Positions 1-9,300 of a DNA stretch of 27,311 nucleotides are shown here, piece by piece. The stretch is from Haplosporangium gracile (Eukaryota; Mortierellomycota; Mortierellomycetes; Mortierellales; Mortierellaceae): positions 1 through 27,311 of the forward strand of contig JAAAUF010000574.1 of NCBI GenBank assembly GCA_015499985.1, in the 5' to 3' direction. Both the position numbers and the translations under genes were made by a program. Within the stretch, counting starts at the first letter, position 1, and each line of letters starts with the position of its first letter. The notes beneath the pieces are model-generated. The model made no database searches. It was not told the DNA's origin and saw nothing but the letters and a program-made list of their open reading frames with translations.

Positions 1-92
1 ATCTTTGTTTGTTCTGCGCTCCTTCCTCTCCCATCCTCATCTACTTGTACCATCTCACCTTGCAAGGAGTCGAGCGACGATCAACAACAACA

Positions 93-2981
93 ATGACCGC
101 CGCATCATCCAACCTTCAATTGTGGAAGGAGTACCGCATCCCTTTGGTCTGTATGGCCATCGGTATTGCCACCCTTTCTATCATCCTCTCTAACAAGAAC
201 AAGGACAGTAACAATAACGATAGTACTGGAACAAACCCCAAGCGTCAGGACCCCAATGGCAAGAAGGCTAGTAACAAGGTCGAAGAGCTTGTTCAGGATA
301 TGGAACAGGACCCCACTATCCCCGAACTCTCGCAGGAGGCTGTCGCTCGAGTTGTCGATCAGGCCACTGAGGAACAGAGACCCTACCAGCACAGGGGTCT
401 CAAGAAGGAGGAGTTTCGGAAGTTGCCCAAGGTCATTCGCAAGAAGCCCAAGAAGAAGCAGGCTGAACTGAACGCTGCCGCCGCTGTTGCTACCCCTGCC
501 GCCGCCGCTACTTCGGAGAAGACTGGATGCTGTGGTGGAAAGAACAAGCCTGCAGGAGATACTTCGACTGGTTGCTGTGGCGGAAAGCACAAGCCCGTCG
601 CTGAGGACAGTGTCGCCGCTGTGAACGACTGCTCTTCTGGAAACGGTTGTGCCTGCTCTTCATCTTCTGGTCTGAGCACTCCTGCTTTGGCTAAGATCGA
701 TCCTCTGCTCCTGCCTTACCTGGTCGAGCCCATCAAGATCTTCTATTCGACCATCACCGGTACCGCCAAGCTGTTTGCTCAGCAGTTGGCCGACTCTGCT
801 GTTTCTCATGGACTCCCCGAACCTAAGCTGATCGACATTGTGGACTATGACACTGAAGACTTTTTGTCCGAATCCAGCCTCTCGATTTTCATACTGTCGA
901 CCTATAACGTGGAGGGACCCAACGATTGGTTCTTGAAGTGGCTCGAGGATACTCGTTTCGATTGGCGCGTTGAGAAAGGTGCCCTCAGCAAGCTCAAGTT
1001 CTCGGTCTTTGGATTGGGCGATTCGGCCTACACTGAGGAGTTCTGCAACGGACCTCGGTCGGCTGACAAGTGGCTCGGACAGATGGGTGCTCAGCGTGTC
1101 TGGCCCTTTGGCGAGGGAGACAAGAACGGAGGTAACGCATATCTTTTTATTTTGTATTCAGGACTTTAACTGGTACCCTTGTTGCACACATGTTGATTTT
1201 ATTAACTTACTGCCATTTTTTTTGGGTGGAAACGCATTTTTAGATCAGGGCGGCGCTTTCAAGCAGTGGAACGATGCCTTGTTGGCCTCTCTTTTGGACC
1301 CTCACCAGAGTCATGTTCACGAGGCATACTTCTCATCGGACGAGGAGGATGGTGCTTCGGCGTCGGAGAACGACGATGATGAGGAATTGGATGAAGATGG
1401 CGAGCCAGCGAAGAAGACAAAGGAAGAGAAGCTTGGACTCCCCACCATCGACGGAGGAGACGCCTCGGAGGGCGAGATGGTCGATCTGGAGGATATGGGC
1501 AACATTGCCCGTAAGATCAAGCAGGCCAAAGAGGACAAGGCTTTGGACGAGGAGGCCTTTGCGAACGAGAAGGTCCGCGCCAAGCGTTCTGTCGGCGAGA
1601 CCAAGGATGGTAAGGCGATCAAGCCCCGTGAGGTTCGTGAGATGGTCAGTCCTCTGTTGTACAAGTCCTTGACCAAGCAGGGTTACAAGATTATCGGTTC
1701 TCACTCCGGTGTCAAGATCTGCCGCTGGACCAAGGCCGCTCTCCGTGGACGTGGATTCTGTTACAAGCACTCTTTCTATGGTATCCAGTCTCATCTCTGC
1801 ATGGAGACCACCCCTTCATTGGCCTGTGCCAACAAATGTGTCTTCTGGTAAGTTAACGAATCTGTGTCACCTGCCTAATCTATGTCGTGATTTCTTATCC
1901 TGTTGGTAGTGATACAAATATTTGATGTTTATTTACGTTGAAATAGCTGGAGACATCACACCAACCCTGTCGGAACCGAGTGGAGATGGAAGGTCGATGA
2001 CCCTGAGTTTATTTTGGAGGGCGCATTGGAGAACCATTATGGAATGCTGAAGCAGCTCAAGGGTGTCCCTGGTGTTCGTGCCGACCGTTTTGTCGAGGCT
2101 GGCCAGGTCAAGCATTGCGCCTTGTCCCTTGTCGGCGAGCCCATTTTCGTATGTTTTCATTCTCTTTTAGTGCGCGTTTCATTGTCGAGGCCTCAGCTCA
2201 ATAACGCTAACTGGCTGCAATTTTCTATGTTTTCTAGTACCCTCATATCAACGAGTTTGTGAAGTTGTTGCACAAGAAGCGCATCTCGTCATTCTTGGTT
2301 ACCAATGCTCAGTTCCCCGACGCCATTGCCAACATGGACCCCGTCACCCAGCTCTATGTCAGTGTCGACGCCTCAACCAAGGAGTCACTCAAGAAGATTG
2401 ACCGTCCCCTGTTCCGCGATTTCTGGGAGCGTTTCCTCGACAGTCTGGATGCTCTGGGCAAGAAGGGACAGCGTACCGTCTACAGATTGACACTGGTCAA
2501 GGATTTCAACACGGACGAGATTGCCAACTATGTCGAGCTCATTCGCCGTGGACAACCCGACTTTATCGAGATCAAGGGAGTCACTTACTGCGGATACGGA
2601 GGTGCCTCGGGCCTGACCATGGCTAACGTTCCCTACCACGCCGAGGTTGTTCGGTTCGTGGAGCTGATTCAGGAACAGTTGGGCGCTGGATACGAGATTG
2701 CGGCCGAGCATGCCCACTCATGCTCGATCTTGGTTGCATCGACAAAGTTCAAGAAGGGTGATACCTGGTACACACATATTGACTACGACAAGTTTTTTGA
2801 GTTGGTCGAGTCTGGCGAGAAATTCACCAGTCTGGATTACATGGCTGAGACACCTTCTTGGGCGGTCTTTGGAGCACCCGAGGGTGGATTTGACCCGGAT
2901 GAGACACGGTACTTTAGAAAAACCAAGGAGCAGCGTAAGGCTGAGCGAGAACGACGTGAAGACGATGAGGGCCAGGAGTAA
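93..2981 (+). CDS. TYW1: TYW1: tRNA-Phe 4-demethylwyosine synthase (flavodoxin + radical SAM)
   Basis: Four exons: 93-1131, 1244-1847, 1947-2148, 2238-2981, giving 862 residues. Family role: second step of wybutosine synthesis, converting m1G37 of tRNA-Phe to 4-demethylwyosine with SAM and pyruvate. Seen: a hydrophobic N-terminal segment at about residues 15-33 (membrane anchor, as in fungal homologues); a Lys/Ala-rich linker with two CCGGK motifs; an FMN-binding flavodoxin domain at about 213-350 (YSTITGTAKLFAQQ phosphate loop, FGLGDSAY, GEGDKNGDQGGAF); an acidic Asp/Glu insert; the radical SAM CxxxCxxC cluster at C541, C545, C548 (CANKCVFC); and the C-terminal wyosine-formation region. Joining exons 1 and 2 restores the flavodoxin end, and intron 2 splits the codon of C548. 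The ATG at 93 is preferred over the in-frame ATG at 9 because it has A at -3 and directly precedes the anchor. Length is close to the roughly 800 residues of yeast TYW1. Confidence 0.95.
1132..1243 (+). other. TYW1 intron 1
   Basis: GTAACG donor and TTTTTAG acceptor, phase 1. Removing it joins GEGDKNG to DQGGAF, the expected end of the flavodoxin domain. The reading frame of the next exon happens to stay open back through the intron, so a naive ORF call would start inside it. Confidence 0.9.
1848..1946 (+). other. TYW1 intron 2
   Basis: GTAAGT donor and GAAATAG acceptor, phase 2. It interrupts the codon of the third cluster-binding cysteine, C548. Splicing restores CVFCWRHHTNPVGTEW. Confidence 0.93.
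2149..2237 (+). other. TYW1 intron 3
   Basis: GTATGT donor and TTTCTAG acceptor, phase 0. Splicing joins GEPIF to YPHINEFVKLLH, which reads as continuous radical SAM domain sequence. Confidence 0.93.
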
Positions 2982-3949
2982 GGAAAGAAGAGAAATGATA
3001 TACTTATATAATTAAAATCCTTTTTTTGAACTGTGTGTAACCCACGGCTGGCGGGAGGATAATGGAAGAAGGGCACATTGATAATCTAGGCTCGACTCTA
3101 CCTCCCAGGAGTAGTTGGCATGAGGGTTGCCTCAGGGCCTGCTACTGGGGATGTTCTGCGCGTTGAGCAGCTTTCTTTAAACGCAATGTTGGTGTTTTCG
3201 AGAGCCCTAATTAGAGTTTTGGGTGCTTTGGGCGCTCACCTCTTGGGAGTGAAAGGCAACAGTGGGTAGTACAGAAGGGGTGTGCAAAAGGAGTATTTGA
3301 AAAAGCTAGAAAAAAGCTAGAAAAAGACAGCGAGTATTGCCATTTCTTTGTTGGTTATGCTGTCAAAATATATTTCTCATCCATGTCTCCTTTTTGGTGT
3401 ATGCTTGTATGTAGTTGGTCGGTTGGTGGCGTTTCTTGTGACTCTCTGACTGTCGAATGATTGGTGCCACTCTCAACCCAGTTCATGGAACGAACAAGAA
3501 AAATTGACTGACTGTTGAAGGCAAAGCTCTTTTCGAAAAATAATGCGCTGAGCTACATCACCGCCTCCACTTGCACAAGGTCAGTGTGAGTCATGCATGC
3601 ACACAAATCACATCCTCTCCCCCTTTCCCCCCTTGCTAGCGTCATGTTCAAGTGAATTTTTCGTTTCAATGCCGCAGTTGCACACCAGCCACCAGCACTG
3701 ACCCAACGCCCCCAAGCCCAATCTGGAAAAACAAAAGCAAACTAAGGAAGGAAAGAGCATAATTTTTTTTTTTATTTATTTTGTCGTTTCGTCTTTTTTG
3801 TTCCTTTCTTTCTCTTTTCTCATTTCACAACCCCTTACTTTCTAACCCCTTTCCTCTTTTACTCTGTTTTTACTTTTCAACATCTTACTTCTCTTCTATA
3901 CCACATTATCTCTTAACTATATCGACATAAAAAGGTTTAACTATCCGGG
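2982..3949. other. Intergenic region between TYW1 and the F-box gene
   Basis: No gene recognised. The first part is the TYW1 3' flank, AT-rich near 3000-3016, without a clear AATAAA. A short tandem copy of AAAAAGCTAG lies at about 3300-3326. The second half becomes strongly pyrimidine-rich towards the next start codon and probably holds its promoter. Confidence 0.6.
3765..3945 (+). promoter_or_regulatory. Pyrimidine-rich promoter/leader of the plus-strand F-box gene
   Basis: The coding strand is almost entirely C and T from the T run near 3773 to about 3900, followed by an AT-rich stretch with a TATATCGACATAAAAAGG-like segment just before the ATG at 3950. CT-rich tracts are common upstream of fungal start codons. 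No defined factor site is visible, and the transcription start is not determined. Confidence 0.4.
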
Positions 3950-6028
3950 ATGTCTCTCGCACTCGAGCTCCCCGAGGTCCTATACAGGATTGGCCTCTAT
4001 TTGGACGCAGACCAAGTCCTCACCTGCTCGCTCGTCTGCCGGGCCTTCTACAACGCCTATTCGCCCCTCGTCTGGAACGACCTCCATTTCAGTCTGACCA
4101 ACGAACAACTCCGGCTCATCCGCGAAAAGACCCCCCTGGCCCGCAAGATCTCCTTCCGCCACCTTTTTGAAAGCAACGAATTGGAACGGGATGATCAGGA
4201 ACTGATCTCTATTTTACAGGGCCGAGCCCCCTGGATGCGTTGCTTGACGATACATCAACACGAGTCTGTTCAACAGTTTTCGTCTTTTGGTCCGGGTTGT
4301 AACAAAGTCGAGACCATGTCAATTGAGGGGATTCCTCTGGCGGGCGAGTATGGCGATCAGACTTATTGGAAGAGTTGTAAGTCCCTCTTGCGGCAGAATC
4401 GGCCCGACTTGCGATCGTTGTCGTTGCAGAATTGGAAGACGCAACTGGAGAAACCGGCTCCGGGGCAGCCGGTTTGGAACCCAATTTTGGCGTGCACGCA
4501 GCATCTCAATTTGACGTCACTGAGTCTTGTGAGGTGCAAGATCCGCGGGAAGCATTTGAAGGCATTCTGGACTATTAGTGCACGGCTGGAGGCCTTGGAG
4601 TTAGAGGATGTTGATATGGATCTCACTTGGATTCCTTCATCTTTTACCAAGGGCAAGGGCAAGGATAAGGATAAGGATAAGGAAAAGGAAAAGGTGTTTT
4701 CTCACACTGCCATCAGCACCACCGACTCCACTGACACCAGTCAAGCAGCAACGCCGACAAGACGAGCACTCCCTCCTCCAGACCTCCCACCTCGGTTCCC
4801 CAAACTCAAGGAACTGACGATCCGTCATCTGTGTCGCCACCACCCACTCTCACAATTTCATTGGCTGGTCGTCCCCTGCCCTTCTCTCCAGACCCTCACC
4901 TGGATATTTGACTGGCATCGTCATTTCCCAACCCAACCCTTCATGGACGCCTTTGATGACACGCCAGACTCGTCCACAGCTTGGCCTCTTCTGGACTCGA
5001 TCACCATCCGTGGACACTCCAACTGGATGTCGGACGAAAACCACCTCCAAATCCTCACCTCATCACGGCAACCTCTACGTCGTTTGGATATTGTGCACTA
5101 TTCCATTCAATCGGGGTCCTTTGAAATGCTCCGGACTCGTCACTTTGCGACCATTCAGACCATCGATTTGACACACTCTGCAACTCGTCTTGCCAGCAAG
5201 TGGGTCATTGTTGTACTCGAGTCTTGCCCAAGTCTGGAGAGGATCAAGGCCAAGGTCATCACAAGTCGGGATATTATCAAGAGCAAACCTTGGGCTTGTC
5301 AAGGACTCCAGGAATGGATCATGGCGATCGATATGGACTTTGATAACCTTCGCATTGAGGAGGATCCCGGTACTACGACCGCAGGAACGGGAACAGCAAC
5401 AGAAGCAGGATCCAACAATCCCACCGCTACCATCCCTTCATCCACAGACCTTCCAAACCCTCTCTTCCCTCCAACAACTAACGGCCCCACTCGCCACCTC
5501 ACAAAACAAGAACGTCAAGCATGTCGAGCCGTCTACAAACGCTTCAGCACCCTCACCCGCCTTCGAGAATTTGACATGCTCAACTCTCATTCCCTCAACT
5601 ATCTCTCCACTCTCGGCATCCCGGACCACATATCTGTCTCCAGTCCCAACCACTCCGCCCACCAAATCATATCCCTCCCCTTGCAACTCCATCTGGGTCT
5701 CCACTACCTCTCCAACTTGACTCGGCTAGAGAAATTTTGTTTCTGGAACGGGTATACGCCAGTCCGACACAAGGAGGTGGAATGGATTCTGGGGAACTGG
5801 AAGAACTTGAAGCAGTTGTTGGGTGGGTTTAGTATCCCGAACCGGATGCTTAGGACGATTTATAAGGAGTTTTCGTGGTCGGCTGTGTTTTCGCCGATTT
5901 TGAAGGAGCATGGTGTCTCAACTGAGGGGAGCCAGTATTGCATTTACGATGATTCTGCAGAGATTCTTGCTGCTGAAGGAGGGAGGAGAGTTTGGGAACG
6001 AGAAGAACCAGGAGATAGTGACTGGTGA
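3950..6028 (+). CDS. F-box protein with leucine-rich-repeat-like body
   Basis: One exon, 692 residues. The N-terminus (about 5-45) is an F-box: LELPEVLYRIGLYLDADQ, then LTCSLVCRAFYNAYSPLVW. F-box proteins bind SKP1 through this segment and present substrates to SCF ubiquitin ligases; the substrate here is unknown. The rest has degenerate leucine-rich-repeat signatures (LRSLSLQNWK, LTSLSLVRCKIRGKHLKAF, LEALELEDVDM, LKELTIRHL, LQTLTWIF). Two low-complexity inserts interrupt them: a Lys/Asp/Glu hexanucleotide repeat at about residues 234-248, and a Thr/Ala/Gly-rich stretch at about 468-500. The ATG at 3950 is the natural start because the F-box follows at once. The 3' end faces the DUF3712 gene. 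I do not recognise a specific orthologue; large F-box/LRR families of this style are typical of Mortierella-like fungi. Confidence 0.85.
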   Translation: MSLALELPEVLYRIGLYLDADQVLTCSLVCRAFYNAYSPLVWNDLHFSLTNEQLRLIREKTPLARKISFRHLFESNELERDDQELISILQGRAPWMRCLTIHQHESVQQFSSFGPGCNKVETMSIEGIPLAGEYGDQTYWKSCKSLLRQNRPDLRSLSLQNWKTQLEKPAPGQPVWNPILACTQHLNLTSLSLVRCKIRGKHLKAFWTISARLEALELEDVDMDLTWIPSSFTKGKGKDKDKDKEKEKVFSHTAISTTDSTDTSQAATPTRRALPPPDLPPRFPKLKELTIRHLCRHHPLSQFHWLVVPCPSLQTLTWIFDWHRHFPTQPFMDAFDDTPDSSTAWPLLDSITIRGHSNWMSDENHLQILTSSRQPLRRLDIVHYSIQSGSFEMLRTRHFATIQTIDLTHSATRLASKWVIVVLESCPSLERIKAKVITSRDIIKSKPWACQGLQEWIMAIDMDFDNLRIEEDPGTTTAGTGTATEAGSNNPTATIPSSTDLPNPLFPPTTNGPTRHLTKQERQACRAVYKRFSTLTRLREFDMLNSHSLNYLSTLGIPDHISVSSPNHSAHQIISLPLQLHLGLHYLSNLTRLEKFCFWNGYTPVRHKEVEWILGNWKNLKQLLGGFSIPNRMLRTIYKEFSWSAVFSPILKEHGVSTEGSQYCIYDDSAEILAAEGGRRVWEREEPGDSDW
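4650..4693 (+). repeat. In-frame AAGGAT/AAGGAA hexanucleotide repeat
   Basis: GGGCAA units run into tandem AAGGAT units and then AAGGAA units inside the F-box gene. They encode alternating Lys-Gly, Lys-Asp and Lys-Glu. The array stays in frame, so length changes by whole units would be tolerated. Confidence 0.85.
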
Positions 6029-6146
6029 TGGAAGCGATGCAACGGAAAATGCTGCAAAGGCGATACCTTGCCAGGAACTAGATGATGATGACATAGACTC
6101 TGACGAGGATGAACGAGACCTCTGAGCAGATAAAATCTACATGGTA

Positions 6147-6152
6147 AATAAA
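6147..6152 (+). terminator. AATAAA poly(A) signal of the plus-strand F-box gene
   Basis: Canonical AATAAA about 120 nt after the stop codon at 6026-6028. Assignment rests on position and sequence only. Confidence 0.5.
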
Positions 6153-6260
6153 CTTTGAGTGTAAACAATGATTCTCGCCGCGAACACACGTTCGAGATTA
6201 GTGGCGTGCTTTCTCTTTTCAAAATTGGTTACAGGCGAGAGAAAATATATCTTCAATACT

Positions 6261-6266
6261 TTTATT
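6261..6266 (-). terminator. AATAAA poly(A) signal of the DUF3712 gene
   Basis: AATAAA on the minus strand about 100 nt beyond the stop codon at 6368-6370. Confidence 0.5.
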
Positions 6267-6367
6267 ATGGAGTCATATGAATCAATTGTCCAATGAACAA
6301 AAAGTCATGAAAAGCCGCATGGGAAATGGGTATAAGGGAGGTATAAAAAAAATATATATCGGGGTAC

Positions 6368-9300
6368 TTATGACGCAGGGGAAGCTGGAGGGGTCACATC
6401 AGGCGTAGGAGGGACTACAGAAGGAGGAGAGGGAGTAGTAGGGGCGACGGTGGGAGGTCTGGGAGTGACTAGTGGAGCTGTAGTTGAGGGAGGTAGAGGA
6501 GAGGATGTAGAAACTGTGGAAGGCACAGGAGTTTGAGCAGGAGCAGGAGTAGGGGCGGTTGTGACGTTGTACCCTTTGTAGAACCAGTCCTTGATCATCG
6601 GGAAGTCAGGTCCAGTATGAAGGGTTACATAAGACGAGGGGTAGAAGATCATGCTGCTAAAGTCCGGGAACACAGTAATCGGATACTCAGCAAGAGTGAC
6701 CACAGGTGCAAAGAAGACCCCCAATGTTGGGATGGGACCAGAGGCGGCATCAATGACAAACTCGTCGATAAACTTGGTCGTCGTAGCCTGATCTCCAAAA
6801 TGGTGGAGCTGCATCTTGAACGTGAGAGAAAGCGACTCGCCGGGCTTGATGGTGTACTTGAGATCGTTGGTGAACGTGAAGGGGGTGAAGGGCGTGCCTA
6901 CTTTGTTGTTGACTGTAAGATAGGACGGGTTGAAGGCATAATCATTTTCGTCCAGAGTTGAATCTCCCGAGACAGCAAATTCGTAGATGAAGGGATTGTT
7001 GACCGTGATCGACATTTCGATGATGCCATCGTTGGCAGTGGTCGGCAAGATCTTGACCGTCCAGTCGGTGTCGTATGCAGCTGGAGGCGGTGTAGGAACA
7101 ATCAGATTTTGAGGAAGAACAACAGACGTTTTGAGTGTAGACAAGCCAGCGTTGAGGGCGGGGTTGGATGTTGCCGTCGAGTTTGCCCACAAGGTCATGG
7201 TGGGGGAAAGTAGAGTGAGATCGGTCCCGAAGGGGCCGGCGTTAGGTGCTGTGTAGCCTTGGCCAAGGAGCGAGGGCACGATGTTGTCTCCAGGTACAAG
7301 ACGAAGATTAAAGATTTCCGTGTATCCGATCCTGTCTGCGTCCTCGTAGCCCTTGTATCCTGCTGCCATACCCAGGTCGCCAATGTTGAGCGTGAGCTGA
7401 CTGGGGTTGTGAATGTTGACAATGGTGGTGACAAAAGTGAATTGGGCCAGATAATTGGGATAGATCTGAACAACCGACAAAAAGTCGATTTTTTGAAGTC
7501 CCTGAAGACCGGCCATCGAGGTCTTGACATCCAGAGGAATGCCCTTGATCTCCACTTTACCAAGAGCGCCAAGGTCCAGGATCGAGTCAGCAGTGCCACG
7601 AAGGCCAAGCTGGTATATGGTAGCCAAGTTCAAGGCGCCGACAAAGGCCGTGTAGATGTCGTGCGAACTATCAGGAACAACCAAAGGAGCGGCGGGAGTG
7701 TTGGTCGAGACCTTGGAGCCAGCAGTGGTAGCAACAGCATAAGGAGCATTCAGGGTACCGACGACCTGACCCTTGTCGTCCAAGATCTGCACATTCTGGG
7801 CCAACTGGGTAATAGGAACATCCATCGCAAAGGGGAGCTTGGTGTCGGCTGTGATGCTAGAAATGGTCGTGGGAGCCCAGACGCAGGTATCACAGGCAAA
7901 GTCTATCTCCATAGAGTTGATGGTCACCGAAGCAATGGGAGGGTCTTGGAGTGGAGGCAAGGCCGTGTTGAGGAGCAGACTCTGGACCGCAGTGTTCAGC
8001 CAGGAGACACCAGGAGCAGCAACACCCTTGGCTTCGAGAGGAGTAGCAACACCGGTCAGGGCATTGTGGAAGATACTCTCCAGGTAAGGTTTCTTATCGG
8101 TGCCGTCAGCGCTGATGGTGGCGTTTAAGGCAAAGCTCGAATTGCTATGGGGTACCAAGGCCATGTTGTAGGCGAATGCTGGCCCGAGAACGACGCCGTT
8201 GAACCGAGTATTGAACTGGGAGACGGGGATGGTCATTCCGATAGTCGAAGGATTGGCCAGTGCGGCGCTGATGACCATATGAAGACCCTCAGAGTCGATC
8301 GAGTTGATGATATAGCTTAATAGGGTCAGGTCAGGCAGCTTGTTGAAGCCATCGAGGGTGACGGTTTTGGTCATCGAGACACCGGGAAGGGAGGCACCCA
8401 TGGCGTTGACGACAATGCCGGAAGTCGAGATGGTCCAGTCAAACTTTTCGTTGTTCAGAGCAAAGCTGGTAAAGTCAGCAAAGGCGGCACCATCAGAGAT
8501 CGTAAAGGGCACAGCAGCCAAGTTCAGCGCGGCGCCCTTATTGGCGACAGCATTGATAGTGGGCATCTGCATGCTTCCAAGAGCCTTGCCGTTAAACGAG
8601 ACAGTGACGGGATTGGGGAAAGCGATCTGCGCATCCAAAGGGCCTGTGTTACTGATGGCGCCCACGATATCGGTGGTGAAGCTAGTCTCGCTGGGGTTGT
8701 TGATGGTAATGGCATCAAAGGCAAGAGTGGAGCCGTTGACCAAGATCTGGGCGATAGGGGTACCGACAATGGGGATCAGCTTGAGGATAGTCTGGTCGGT
8801 GGCAGTGGGGACACCAGTTTGGGTGTATGGCATCGTCACCTGGTAGTCTCCGAGCTTGACAGTGGTGGTCATGGTGATATCGACATTGAGACCAGCCATG
8901 GCCTTGGTGACAAAGTCTGCCACATTGAAACCAACAAAGAGATCGGGCGATGGGGCGTCACCAGCTTGGATTGCAAGAAGACCGTCAAAGGCAGTGGTAC
9001 TCATACCATTCTTGACAGCCTGCGCGCGGATCAGGGTGACAAGATCCTGAGGGTTGGTGTTCATGGCCAGACTGGCAGTTATGGAGCCTGAACCAGTTCC
9101 AGGGATGACTGGAGCCGTAGAGAAGGTCGAAACAACCGTTCCGAGGACAACATCGCTGTAGGTGATCTTGGAGTCAATCGACAAGATGGTCATGGCAGGG
9201 ACAAAGGGGTTGTTGACAGTGACCACAGTTTGAGCCATGCCGTCGACGAGGGTAGTGTCAAGGACAATAAGAGAGGCGCCGCCGAGCAACTTTGATTGAA

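Larger units (their letters stand above)
6029..6367. other. Convergent 3' region
   Basis: Shared 3' flanks of the plus-strand F-box gene and the minus-strand DUF3712 gene. It holds one canonical poly(A) signal for each strand, about 110 bp apart. No coding sequence of its own is recognised. Confidence 0.7.

Noticed and set aside
970..1851. Plus-strand open frame covering TYW1 exon 2 and starting inside exon 1
   Set aside because: Its first part is exon 1 in the wrong frame plus intron 1. Only the part from 1244 is real, as TYW1 exon 2.
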